Notes under the pieces: model-generated
The model's input: the letters and a program-made list of their open reading frames with translations, nothing else
The model's database searches: none
What the model was told of the DNA's origin: nothing
From: a virus
Strand: one strand, 5' to 3'
DNA length: 27,817 bases
IMG/VR virus record: IMGVR_UViG_3300028025_005025
Location: 1 to 27,817 of that record
Shown here: piece after piece, positions 7,431 through 14,928 of the stretch
Position numbering within the stretch: position 1 is the first letter of the stretch
Layout of the letters: every line of letters begins with the position of its first letter
Made by a program: the position numbers and the translations under genes

Positions 7431-7461
7431 TATTTATACTATAGTTTTGTTCAGAAGTCAA
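7431..7461 (-). promoter_or_regulatory. Combined sigma70-like and late promoter of the tmRNA
   Basis: TTGACT (7461-7456), a 17-base spacer and TATAAA (7438-7433) form a sigma70-like promoter. The -10 is part of TATAAATA (7438-7431), the T4 late consensus. Either mode would start RNA near 7425, just before the acceptor piece. The -35 overlaps the stop of the exonuclease gene. Confidence 0.75.
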
Positions 7462-8132
7462 GCCAAATAGTAACCATTTTCATAATAATCACGAGTTCGA
7501 AGCAATTCTTTTGCCCAGTTGTCTCGCTTCTCGATGAACACCTGTGGTTCATCGCCTTCGACTGCAATAAGAACTACCAACCAAGGAACAGGAATGCCAG
7601 TACGTTCCTCATACATGATAGCATATGCTGCTGTCTGCATAAAGTAGGAACTGATATGTTCTTTCTTCTTTAACTTGTTAGAAGTTTTGAAGTCGATAAC
7701 TGCAAGTTGTCCGTTATATTCGGCAATGCAATCGACGCGACCTGCCATGCGCAGATGGTCGCTATAGAGCGCCAATTCCTGACAATGGATATTATCAATC
7801 GGCATCAGGATGGGCATAAACTTATTGAAAAGTTCTAGATCCAACAGACTGAAATTATGCGCTTGAAAATCAAGATCTTCGTTCTTCAGAAACGATTCAG
7901 TTACATTGTGGAGTTTAGTCCCGCGAGTTGAGGACTGTTTTGAGATTCTGTTCGCTTCTTCTTCGCCAACACGCTTACGCCAAGCAGTAATACCATCTCG
8001 GGATAGAACTGAAAGAACGGTGGTAGCAGAAGGATACGCTACGCCAGAGGCATTAACGTAAACTCTGCTACCATCTTCGTTTGTAGTTGACTGAGCGAAA
8101 TCTTCATATTCATATATCGTTTTAAACATCAT
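7458..8132 (-). CDS. PD-(D/E)XK family exonuclease
   Basis: A 224-residue protein with a RecB/Cas4-like nuclease core: the A-G-R-V-D-C strand with Asp134, then V-I-D-F-K-T-S with Asp147 and Lys149, Glu119 upstream, and the conserved R-G-T-K-L-H block (70-75). Family members are metal-dependent exonucleases; in T4-like marine phages such genes are annotated as exonucleases that may act in recombination or host DNA breakdown (general family knowledge). It begins with two adjacent ATG codons at 8132 and 8129 and has its own sigma70-like promoter whose predicted start point falls on the first ATG. Translation may therefore be leaderless; no Shine-Dalgarno sequence is visible. Its 3' end carries the tmRNA -35 element. 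Confidence 0.85.
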   Translation of the reverse strand: MMFKTIYEYEDFAQSTTNEDGSRVYVNASGVAYPSATTVLSVLSRDGITAWRKRVGEEEANRISKQSSTRGTKLHNVTESFLKNEDLDFQAHNFSLLDLELFNKFMPILMPIDNIHCQELALYSDHLRMAGRVDCIAEYNGQLAVIDFKTSNKLKKKEHISSYFMQTAAYAIMYEERTGIPVPWLVVLIAVEGDEPQVFIEKRDNWAKELLRTRDYYENGYYLA

Positions 8133-8138
8133 AAATTC

Positions 8139-8167
8139 ATTATACTATAATTTTATAGAAAAGTCAA
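8139..8167 (-). promoter_or_regulatory. Sigma70-like promoter of the exonuclease gene
   Basis: TTGACT (8167-8162), 17-base spacer, TATAAT (8144-8139). The expected start, about 7 bases downstream, is position 8132, the first base of the exonuclease ATG, implying a leaderless or nearly leaderless mRNA. Confidence 0.8.
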
Positions 8168-8170
8168 GCT

Positions 8171-8455
8171 TTAATTTTGCTCTACCCAAGTTTTTAATGC
8201 AGTTTGATACATAGTATAATATGCAATTTCTGCGGCATCTTCCGTATAATCTGCAGTATCAACAACTGCCTGCGCTTCTCCGATTTCGCGGGTAAGAGTG
8301 GTGATGCGCAATTCGTTTTCTGCATCCCCAGCATCAAGCGAATCTAATTCTGCCTGTAACTGTGCTGGACGCTGAAGTGCGTGATCTTTTGGCATTTTTG
8401 GAACGCCAGTAAATGCATCACCAAGTGATGCGTGAAATAGTTCTAGAATTTCCAT
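8171..8455 (-). CDS. Small unknown protein downstream of PhoH
   Basis: A 94-residue, mostly helical and acidic protein with a predicted coiled segment (L-Q-A-E-L-D-S-L-D to about E-I-G-E-A-Q). It starts 10 bases after the PhoH stop behind AAGGAAA, so it is probably co-transcribed with PhoH. I recognise no family or catalytic motif. The exonuclease promoter lies immediately downstream of its stop. Confidence 0.7.
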   Translation of the reverse strand: MEILELFHASLGDAFTGVPKMPKDHALQRPAQLQAELDSLDAGDAENELRITTLTREIGEAQAVVDTADYTEDAAEIAYYTMYQTALKTWVEQN

Positions 8456-8465
8456 ATTTGTTTCC

Positions 8466-9224
8466 TTATGCTGCGTAGCGACTTTCGTATTCTAGTCGTG
8501 CAATTATATATTCTTTTACAAGTTTTGATCGAACGATATCGTCTACGGTAAACTCAACAGTCTTAAACGAAGGCATCATGTCAGCAATTGCAATGAATTT
8601 TTGCAATCCAGACATATCGTTCTTCTTATATAGGTCAGTTTGACGGAAGTCTCCGCAGAAAATTACCTTTGAGTTTTTACCAATACGAGTCATAACTGAA
8701 TTTAGTTCCATATCAGTCATATTCTGACATTCATCAACAATGACGATGGAATTATCTAGAGTGATACCACGAACAAATGATGTAATTAAGAAGTGAACGA
8801 TTTTTTGTTCTTGTAGACGAGCGAAGGGTTGAATATGATTAAATAGATCTTCACATATTTCAACATATGGCATAGTGTAAACTTCTGTCTTTTCTTTCTC
8901 ATCTCCAGGAAGATGTCCAATTTCACGAGAAGGAACAGCGGATCGGACGATAATTACACGTTCGAAATTGGTTGAACTATCTAATACTTCTTCTAGTGCT
9001 TTATATAGAGCGATGAATGTTTTACCAGTGCCAGCGACACCGTGTAGTAGGACTGCTGATGCTTGTTTATCATAAATTTCGAAAAAAGTTCTTTGATTAA
9101 AATTAAGAGGGGAAATGTTTTTCAAATCATTATAAGAAACTTTGCATTTAGAACTTCTCTCCTGTTGAATGACAGTTTCAGATGGTGTGACGAGTTGTAG
9201 ATTATTTTGTTTTCTTCTCGACAT
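8466..9224 (-). CDS. phoH: PhoH-like ATPase
   Basis: A 252-residue P-loop ATPase of the PhoH family, very common in marine phages. The Walker A motif G-V-A-G-T-G-K-T spans 62-69 and the Walker B motif V-I-V-D-E-C-Q-N has Asp164 and Glu165, the D-E-x-Q-N form typical of PhoH. The R-S-A-V-P-S-R-E-I-G-H-L-P-G-D motif (94-108) is also characteristic. The cellular role is unsettled; PhoH in Escherichia coli belongs to the phosphate regulon and relatives have been linked to RNA handling. No phosphate-box sequence was recognised upstream. The start at 9224 follows AAGGA and lies 33 bases after a strong terminator. Confidence 0.92.
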   Translation of the reverse strand: MSRRKQNNLQLVTPSETVIQQERSSKCKVSYNDLKNISPLNFNQRTFFEIYDKQASAVLLHGVAGTGKTFIALYKALEEVLDSSTNFERVIIVRSAVPSREIGHLPGDEKEKTEVYTMPYVEICEDLFNHIQPFARLQEQKIVHFLITSFVRGITLDNSIVIVDECQNMTDMELNSVMTRIGKNSKVIFCGDFRQTDLYKKNDMSGLQKFIAIADMMPSFKTVEFTVDDIVRSKLVKEYIIARLEYESRYAA

Positions 9225-9256
9225 TTACAGTCCTTATTTTTCTAGAGGGTTGATAC

Positions 9257-9290
9257 GAAAAAGGCGACTCCACATACAGTGGAGTCGCCT
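9257..9290 (-). terminator. Strong intrinsic terminator upstream of PhoH
   Basis: A perfect 12-bp stem (9290-9279 with 9273-9262) and 5-base loop are followed on the minus strand by a U-run (9262-9258). It ends transcripts coming from the 9898-9359 gene and from the late box at 9360-9353. Confidence 0.9.
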
Positions 9291-9347
9291 CTAATTACCG
9301 AGGACATCGGTATCTAGGATAGGGATGGGAGTTCTTGTTTGTTCCAT
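9257..9347 (-). ncRNA. Candidate short late RNA, possibly with an 18-codon ORF
   Basis: A late box at 9360-9353 would start RNA near 9347, and the terminator at 9290-9257 would end it, giving an RNA of about 90 bases. It contains a 5-bp hairpin just before the terminator and an 18-codon ORF (9347-9291, starting M-E-Q-T-R-T) whose ATG falls on the predicted start point. Neither RNA nor peptide is supported beyond this arrangement. Confidence 0.3.
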
Positions 9348-9352
9348 ACAAG

Positions 9353-9360
9353 TATTTATT
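9353..9360 (-). promoter_or_regulatory. Late promoter-like box AATAAATA
   Basis: AATAAATA on the minus strand, one base from the T4 late consensus and matching the relaxed NATAAATA form reported for marine T4-like phages. It overlaps the stop codon of the upstream gene and lies before the candidate short RNA. Confidence 0.4.
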
Positions 9361-9898
9361 AACTTGCGACGCTCCACCACTCTGGAATCGGACGATTTTT
9401 CCATTTTGCCATATTATTTTTTGCGCCGAGATAATAATTACGATATGACTGAACAGAGTCAGGAACCTTGTATTCGTCTGGCATAGCAGGAGTCGGTTGT
9501 GTCTTATACCCAACAGGAATATTAACAGGAGGTTTACGCAACCAATAGACTAGACGATCGCAAGAATGGATTTTACCATAGCGATGAGTGTATTCTGAAA
9601 GGAGGGATTGGAATAGACAAACAAGCCAGTTATAATTGTTATTAGACTGGCGGACCCAAACAGCACTCGGATGATTGATGTGCGTTGCCTTGTATAGATG
9701 CGCTTCAAGAGAAGTATCTTCTAACCGCCATCGTTTGATCTTTCGTCCAGAGGAAGCATCAATATATTCTTTACCGTCAAGAACACGATGTGCTGTTGAC
9801 AGCAATTGGGCATACTCTAGAATCATCTTGACGACATGTTTGTCGTTGTGGTATTCTGCACACTTGGTGACATTACTGTCGAGATAAAAAATATTCAT
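9359..9898 (-). CDS. Conserved phage protein, unknown function
   Basis: A 179-residue protein starting M-N-I-F-Y-L-D, with C-A-E-Y-H-N-D-K-H-V-V-K-M-I-L-E near residue 14 and a H-P-S-A-V-W-V-R segment near the middle. I recognise this as a conserved protein of T4-like marine phages and cyanobacterial relatives but know no established function. The clustered C-x3-H-x3-H residues and other His residues suggest metal binding or catalysis (inference). A sigma70-like promoter lies about 77 bases upstream inside the previous ORF. Its gene end carries a late box, and a terminator follows downstream. Confidence 0.8.
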   Translation of the reverse strand: MNIFYLDSNVTKCAEYHNDKHVVKMILEYAQLLSTAHRVLDGKEYIDASSGRKIKRWRLEDTSLEAHLYKATHINHPSAVWVRQSNNNYNWLVCLFQSLLSEYTHRYGKIHSCDRLVYWLRKPPVNIPVGYKTQPTPAMPDEYKVPDSVQSYRNYYLGAKNNMAKWKNRPIPEWWSVAS

Positions 9899-9904
9899 AA
9901 TGTA

Positions 9905-10183
9905 TTACTCGTCAAATGGAATCTCTTCCATGTTATTAATTATGTTTTGTATCGCAATTTTAGCGACATCACTTATTATACTATTTCCTATCGAAAAGTC
10001 AAGTGCTTTTCTAACAAAAATTGGATCTAATGTCTGTAACATATCAGCATTATATCTCTTATCGCATTCTGGATAAGTATTCAATGCAGCAAGAACAAGT
10101 TCTACCTCGAAGTCCGTATATAAAGATATACGATACCTTCTGCAAGAGAGAAATCTATCTGGAAAATTGACTACTTTACCCAT
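9905..10183 (-). CDS. Small unknown protein downstream of the carbamoyltransferase
   Basis: A 92-residue ORF starting M-G-K-V-V-N-F-P-D-R-F, with no recognised family. It begins 14 bases after the carbamoyltransferase stop. There is no Shine-Dalgarno sequence; instead an AATAAATA late-like box lies directly before the ATG. Its second half overlaps a sigma70-like promoter pointing to the next gene. Frame length and orientation fit the operon, but coding status is only moderately supported. Confidence 0.55.
   Translation of the reverse strand: MGKVVNFPDRFLSCRRYRISLYTDFEVELVLAALNTYPECDKRYNADMLQTLDPIFVRKALDFSIGNSIISDVAKIAIQNIINNMEEIPFDE
9975..10002 (-). promoter_or_regulatory. Sigma70-like promoter inside the 92-residue ORF
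   Basis: TTGACT (10002-9997), a 16-base spacer and TATAAT (9980-9975). It would start RNA near 9968, giving a leader of about 70 bases before the 179-residue gene. Confidence 0.65.
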
Positions 10184-10188
10184 AACAA

Positions 10189-10196
10189 TATTTATT
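10189..10196 (-). promoter_or_regulatory. Late promoter-like box AATAAATA before the 92-residue ORF
   Basis: AATAAATA on the minus strand directly before ATG 10183. The expected start would fall on the ATG itself. AT-rich spacer sequence makes a chance match possible. Confidence 0.3.
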
Positions 10197-10197
10197 A

Positions 10198-11622
10198 TTA
10201 AAAGACCTTCACTCGGTATAATCCTTGGAACATATCAGCATCTCGTAAATCATTTACCATAGGAAATCCTTTGATGTTCAAACTTGTATTGAGCAACATC
10301 GGACAACCTGTTTCTTCCAACCATCTTTCTAGTAGTTTATACAATCCAGGATGTTGTTCCTTGGTTACAGTCTGAACTCGACTTGTTCCATCAGTATGAA
10401 CAATAGCAGGAAATTGATCAGGATATTTACATCTTGAAGTAAATTGCATATAAGGGGATGCCGAAACTGGCATGTCAAAATAGTCTCTTGCATATTCTGC
10501 CATGATGACTGGAGCAAATGGACGGAACTGTTGCCTTCGTTTAATTGCATTTACCTTGTCCTTGATATCATTCCTAGTTGGATCTGCTAACAAACTACGA
10601 TTACCTAAAGCACGTGGACCAAACTCTGCTCGTCCATTTGCAACACCCACTATACCTTCTTTTTTGAGATAAGTCAATAGATTTTCGACAGGATATTCAC
10701 CCTCGATATTCTCACCGAGATATGGACCTTGCCAGTTTAACTTTTCGCGATTATTTGCAGCAATAGCACCAAGACTGCTTCCTGCATCACCAGGATTTGG
10801 CATGATCCAAACATTCTTAAAATGTTTTAGTGCGATATGATTCGCCGAGCAGTTAAGTGCACAACCACCCATGAGAACCAAATTTTCCTGGAATGGATCT
10901 ATCTTCTTTGCACGTATCAGTAGTTTTTCGAATTCTTCTTCATATATCTGTTGAGTTGCAGCAGCGATATCGAATGGATGAGGTTCATCATCCATTCTCC
11001 ACCACTTACATCCACGATGAAGAGTTTCTTTCTCCCATAATTGTCTGATCTCATCATAATAACGTTCTTTTACGCCATACGCTGCCATACCCATGAGGAT
11101 ATATTCATCTTCGTTTGGTTTCAGACCTACACGATCCGTCATAGCAGAATAGAATAACCCAAGAGATTTAGGATAATCCATACTCCACTGTTTCTTCATA
11201 ACATGTGCGTAACATGTCCAGATAGATGCCGTATCAAACTCACCGATAGCATCAATTACAAGAGTGGTCGCTGAATGAAATGGAGAGGTATAGAAACCTG
11301 CTGCTGCGTGCGATTCGTGGTGCAAGGCAAATTCAACAGGAACTTCAAGACCAAAATGTTTTAGATACTGCCGAACGCTGAACCGAACAATTCCTTGACC
11401 AGAAAGTAGTCTACGCATCCCTCTAAGTTTTGGTTTCTCGTACCAGTGGATCTTCTCTGGTTTACCAAACTTCAGAGCAGCATCAATCAGATCCTTATTA
11501 AGATCTTTATCATTCTTGATACCACTATAACGCTCTGCGCTCGAGGCAAACAGAATTTCTTTCCCGTTAACAACAGTCAGCGCTGCGTCATGTGCGGCAG
11601 CAGAGATTCCCCACTCAATCAT
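10198..11622 (-). CDS. Carbamoyltransferase, NodU/CmcH family
   Basis: A 474-residue enzyme of the NodU/CmcH O-carbamoyltransferase family, which moves a carbamoyl group from carbamoyl phosphate, through carbamoyl-AMP, to a hydroxyl group of sugars or antibiotics. Visible features are A-A-H-D-A-A-L at the N-terminus, the metal-binding H-H-E-S-H (101-105), G-G-C-A-L-N (252-257), P-N-P-G-D-A-G-S-S-L-G (276-286), and the C-terminal domain with E-F-G-P-R-A-L-G-N-R-S (333-343), F-R-P-F-A-P-V-I and L-N-T-S-L-N. It is somewhat shorter than NodU but has both domains. It is the last large gene of the radical SAM run and its start overlaps the 34-residue ORF, so it probably modifies the same product. 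The acceptor is unknown. Confidence 0.92.
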   Translation of the reverse strand: MIEWGISAAAHDAALTVVNGKEILFASSAERYSGIKNDKDLNKDLIDAALKFGKPEKIHWYEKPKLRGMRRLLSGQGIVRFSVRQYLKHFGLEVPVEFALHHESHAAAGFYTSPFHSATTLVIDAIGEFDTASIWTCYAHVMKKQWSMDYPKSLGLFYSAMTDRVGLKPNEDEYILMGMAAYGVKERYYDEIRQLWEKETLHRGCKWWRMDDEPHPFDIAAATQQIYEEEFEKLLIRAKKIDPFQENLVLMGGCALNCSANHIALKHFKNVWIMPNPGDAGSSLGAIAANNREKLNWQGPYLGENIEGEYPVENLLTYLKKEGIVGVANGRAEFGPRALGNRSLLADPTRNDIKDKVNAIKRRQQFRPFAPVIMAEYARDYFDMPVSASPYMQFTSRCKYPDQFPAIVHTDGTSRVQTVTKEQHPGLYKLLERWLEETGCPMLLNTSLNIKGFPMVNDLRDADMFQGLYRVKVF

Positions 11623-11719
11623 AGATGAACGGATCCAGTTTTTTTAGTTTTTTCATTTTTTTCTTAAATTTATAGATCTCATAATACTGTTTAATTTTTC
11701 TAACTAGTAATTCTATCAT
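11615..11719 (-). CDS. 34-residue Lys/Tyr-rich small protein
   Basis: A small ORF starting M-I-E-L-L-V-R-K-I and ending L-D-P-F-I-Y-D. The ATG at 11719 has a good GAGG ribosome site 7 bases upstream, lies inside the last codons of the SGNH-like gene in another frame, and its stop overlaps the carbamoyltransferase start. It fills the only intergenic gap in the operon, so translational coupling is likely. It is strongly basic in the middle (K-K-K-M-K-K-L-K-K). I do not recognise a family. A role as a peptide substrate of the radical SAM enzymes is possible in principle, but it has no Cys, Ser or Thr for typical cross-links, so I regard that as speculative. Confidence 0.55.
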   Translation of the reverse strand: MIELLVRKIKQYYEIYKFKKKMKKLKKLDPFIYD

Positions 11720-12500
11720 ATAAATGCCTCGCAAATAATTCATGAACTTCCTCGCGTGGATGTGCATATTGACAATCTTTATGTATGTCTGGATCTATAA
11801 AATCGTGTAAATGGGTTTCCGCATCAATCGAATATTTAAGAGATTCACTTAATATTTCATCAAATACTGGCATAAACTCCCAACCTCCTATCATGTCGAC
11901 ATAATAGTTATGCACCTTACTATCATACTTCATAAATTTTACAGGAACGACAGGTTGTATTATGAAATCAAATTTTCGTTCTTTGCATGTTGCAATGATT
12001 TGTTGCAGAGAAAAACCATATGTTTGCATTATTTTATATGAATTGTAGAAAATATCGATATTATTAAACGGAGAGCATATCACTCTGGTCAAATCACGTC
12101 CATCTGGTCCAAAATGTAAATACCGTTGTGGAGAAGTTAAACCAAAAAACAATAAGTCTGTTTGGGGATTTAACTCTGCTTTATGTAGAGCTTGTAAAAA
12201 TAGTAGAACTGAGTGCTCTAGAGCATGACCATGCCATGCATAACTCTTATACTCTAAATCTAACCGATCAGACAATTTAGCAGCATATGCACGCTTGGAA
12301 GATATATCAGAAAGTTGCCTTAAAGATTTACCCGTGGTTTTCTCCATATAAAGATCAAATTTAGATATAGAACCAATTTTTTTCTTCAGAGAATTACACT
12401 CGTCAAATGAAATATTTAATAATTCATGATCAATTATTTCATGACCAGAAGTAAATGAACATCCAAACGAAACTAATCTTGTTTTTCCTTCAAATTTCAT
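11700..12500 (-). CDS. SGNH hydrolase-like protein
   Basis: A 266-residue protein with the N-terminal block S-F-G-C-S-F-T-S-G (residues 11-19), resembling SGNH/GDSL block I, a central F-F-G-L-T-S-P-Q-R segment, and a C-terminal A-H-P-R-E-E-V-H-E-L-F-A resembling the His-containing last block. SGNH proteins usually act as esterases, acetyltransferases or acyl hydrolases on glycans and lipids. The canonical Asn and Gly blocks are not clear, so the catalytic assignment is tentative. The ATG overlaps the stop of the last radical SAM gene. Position in the modification run suggests adding or removing an acyl or similar group on the same product (inference). Confidence 0.6.
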   Translation of the reverse strand: MKFEGKTRLVSFGCSFTSGHEIIDHELLNISFDECNSLKKKIGSISKFDLYMEKTTGKSLRQLSDISSKRAYAAKLSDRLDLEYKSYAWHGHALEHSVLLFLQALHKAELNPQTDLLFFGLTSPQRYLHFGPDGRDLTRVICSPFNNIDIFYNSYKIMQTYGFSLQQIIATCKERKFDFIIQPVVPVKFMKYDSKVHNYYVDMIGGWEFMPVFDEILSESLKYSIDAETHLHDFIDPDIHKDCQYAHPREEVHELFARHLYDRITS

Positions 12501-13642
12501 TCTCTATGATCTTTCGGCATTGGTCTTGGATTTTCGACTTCTTTTCCATCTAAGAATGAAGATAGACTATTTCGTAAATCAACACATTGTTTCCGCATTT
12601 TACCGTTTTCGGGCAACGAAGGTATTTCAGCATCATATAATGCGATTACTTCTTCGAGTTCTTTACGCGACATGTTATGACATGCCATGTGGTCAGGATA
12701 ATACAAGTAATTAAAATTTAAAGGGTTTGAATTATTAAATCGCACATATTGATTCAATATTTTGTAAAGGGGAATTGCATCTCTTACGTTCATCTTACTT
12801 ACTGTCATAACAACAGAAACATTTGATGTATGTAAATCGAATTCCTTTGCTATAATTTCTTCTTGGCAGTATTTTAAGTTATCCAATACTTGATCCCATT
12901 TAGCACCCACTCTAAGTTTCTCGAATTTATCGCCGTAGGAATCTATACTAAAGGATAGAATAATTCCTCTAAATTTTTTCCAAATATCAATTTCTTTTCT
13001 GGTGGGTCTTTGCGTTCCATTTGTATTGTATAGCAATATTGTTTTTTCAGGATTCGGTAATTGATCTAACCACTCGAAGTGTGTCTTGTTTAATAGAGGT
13101 TCTCCGCCCGCAATATCAATTCTGAAATATCCATTTTCACCTGGATTCAATTTTTTATATTGTTCCACATCATAAGACCAAGCAATCTCTTCGTTTAGTC
13201 GATCGTATGTTGCTCTATCCAATTTTCCTATGCGCAACAGTTCTGTGGATATTGCAGTTGAACACGCAGGAGTACAAATTGTGCATCGAAGATTACACAA
13301 TCTTCCAGTTTTTAACTGCAAGTATTCAAGGGAAACATCTTCAGGTGGAGTTTGCATTGTTCCATTATGCAACATCCACATATCTTGTAGTCGTTTACTA
13401 TCTCTTCCCTCATCTTCTGCAAATTTACATTGATTACATCCACTCGGCCAAATTCCCTGTGAGAGTTGATCTCGATATTCCTGGAATTCCTCTTGTAAAA
13501 TTGTTTCTGCGTGTAGTATATCGACAAGTTTACTTTTTTTGTCTTCTCTATGAATGAAAAGGCAGCATGGAGTTAAGTAACCATCGGTATCAACATGAAC
13601 CGATTTCCACATAGATGGACAATAAATTTTAGTTTCGCTCAT
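12497..13642 (-). CDS. Radical SAM protein E with N-terminal twitch-type Cys motif
   Basis: A 381-residue radical SAM protein, fifth in transcription order. C116-N-L-R-C120-T-I-C123 is the cluster-binding motif and D-I-A-G-G-E-P is the SAM-binding G-G-E-P. Before the radical SAM domain lie C8, C26-C27 and C69-x2-C72, in the order C...P-C-C...C-x2-C with D-G-Y before the C-C, resembling SPASM/twitch auxiliary-cluster motifs but placed at the N-terminus. I recall an NCBI family of twitch-domain radical SAM proteins with this order. I chose ATG 13642 (ATGA overlap with the upstream stop) over an in-frame TTG at 13657. The substrate is unknown; SPASM/twitch enzymes commonly act on peptides or complex small molecules. 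Confidence 0.85.
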   Translation of the reverse strand: MSETKIYCPSMWKSVHVDTDGYLTPCCLFIHREDKKSKLVDILHAETILQEEFQEYRDQLSQGIWPSGCNQCKFAEDEGRDSKRLQDMWMLHNGTMQTPPEDVSLEYLQLKTGRLCNLRCTICTPACSTAISTELLRIGKLDRATYDRLNEEIAWSYDVEQYKKLNPGENGYFRIDIAGGEPLLNKTHFEWLDQLPNPEKTILLYNTNGTQRPTRKEIDIWKKFRGIILSFSIDSYGDKFEKLRVGAKWDQVLDNLKYCQEEIIAKEFDLHTSNVSVVMTVSKMNVRDAIPLYKILNQYVRFNNSNPLNFNYLYYPDHMACHNMSRKELEEVIALYDAEIPSLPENGKMRKQCVDLRNSLSSFLDGKEVENPRPMPKDHRE

Positions 13643-14928
13643 ATCGACATATACCAATCTCTAACTTCTGGATCGATGATCGCAGTTAAACTTTCAAAGG
13701 TGTATTTTCCTTTGAGAAATTTTTCTCTGTATTCCCAGTTTTTCTTTATAGTTTTAATAGTTTCTAGATCAGAATATATTTTGTTTTGACTTTTATCTAT
13801 CTTATATGATTGTAAGATAGCAATCGTTCTTTCTTTTCCTCGTAAAGAACAATTTTCAAATTTATTGATGGCATGATTAACTATTCTATCAAAAATTTCT
13901 TGCGGATATAGTCTAATATCCAAAAACCCTTGGTAAGAATCTGCAGTAATATTACTGAACAATTTATGTGAGTGAAGTTCTGGATCATACGGTTCATAGA
14001 AGTCGAACCACCTATCAATATCCATCAATACAGGAGCAGACATGATACTAGAAAGTCCAAATTGATTTTTTTCATTCAGTCTAGAATGATATTCTTTCCA
14101 GTTTGTAGATACAGCATCCCATGATGCACCGTCTCTACAAAACTCAAATGTTTCATGAGTTCCATCTAAACTCGCCTGTATACTTGGTTGATAAAACTGC
14201 AACAAATCTGGAATAAGTTTACCGTTCCAATAAAGTCGAGTCAGATTAGTATTGTAATGAATAAAGATTTTTTGTAAATATGAAGGATCTTCGGATTGAA
14301 TCTGTAGTAATTTGTCCACTACTTTCCAATGCACATGAGACATCATCGGTTCACCACCAGCCCAATAGATCTTGGTCAATCTCCGCTGGTCCAAACAATC
14401 AATAATTTCTTGCGCCATAGAATCTTCAAATTTATAATCTATTACAAATTCTTTACCAGAAGGCCACATTTTTGGTGCATGACCCCACATTTCTCTGAAC
14501 AGAGAATTATGTTTAGAACTGTAAATACTACCACAACTTAAACATTGTAAATTACAATGGATAGTTCTATAATCAAAATATACAGGCAATTCAGAAATAG
14601 AACCATCTTCTTCGGTTTTACTTATAGCATCTGAGATCATTTCTTCTTCGGTCTGATGATCTTTCCAACTCTGTTGTCGCAAAGATTGTATATTTTGCTC
14701 TTCGTTCTTATAACAAACCGAACAAGCATTAATCTTTTCCCCTGCGATCATTCTTTTCCGAACATCTTTCATCACAGAAGAATTCCAGAAATCTTTAGTT
14801 TGTGTTTTTTCCTCTGGAACAATATCCTCTGATATACAGCAAAGTTTTCGCTCATACTGAGATCCGATATAACTATGGACCCATGGATATCTACAGATAC
14901 TTTTATTATTTTCAGTATTGATAGTCAT
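13639..14928 (-). CDS. Radical SAM protein D with N-terminal twitch-type Cys motif
   Basis: A 429-residue radical SAM protein. N-terminal cysteines are C12 (C-R-Y-P-W-V-H), C30-C31 and C69-x2-C72 after W-N-S-S-V-M-K-D-V-R, a clear SPASM-like spacing. The radical SAM motif is C125-N-L-Q-C129-L-S-C132 and the SAM site is A-G-G-E-P. The start ATG lies inside the end of gene C (17-base overlap). It differs from the other four in the length between the auxiliary and main motifs, where an acidic insert (about 90-115) occurs. No C-terminal SPASM motif is seen. The substrate is unknown. Confidence 0.85.
   Translation of the reverse strand: MTINTENNKSICRYPWVHSYIGSQYERKLCCISEDIVPEEKTQTKDFWNSSVMKDVRKRMIAGEKINACSVCYKNEEQNIQSLRQQSWKDHQTEEEMISDAISKTEEDGSISELPVYFDYRTIHCNLQCLSCGSIYSSKHNSLFREMWGHAPKMWPSGKEFVIDYKFEDSMAQEIIDCLDQRRLTKIYWAGGEPMMSHVHWKVVDKLLQIQSEDPSYLQKIFIHYNTNLTRLYWNGKLIPDLLQFYQPSIQASLDGTHETFEFCRDGASWDAVSTNWKEYHSRLNEKNQFGLSSIMSAPVLMDIDRWFDFYEPYDPELHSHKLFSNITADSYQGFLDIRLYPQEIFDRIVNHAINKFENCSLRGKERTIAILQSYKIDKSQNKIYSDLETIKTIKKNWEYREKFLKGKYTFESLTAIIDPEVRDWYMSI

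Noticed and set aside
7128-7673. Two plus-strand ORFs (7128-7322 and 7362-7673)
   Set aside because: They run opposite the tmRNA and the exonuclease gene, which explain the sequence fully.
9295-9513. A 72-codon minus-strand ORF overlapping the end of the 179-residue gene
   Set aside because: Most of it lies in another frame of a conserved gene, and no start with a ribosome site was seen.
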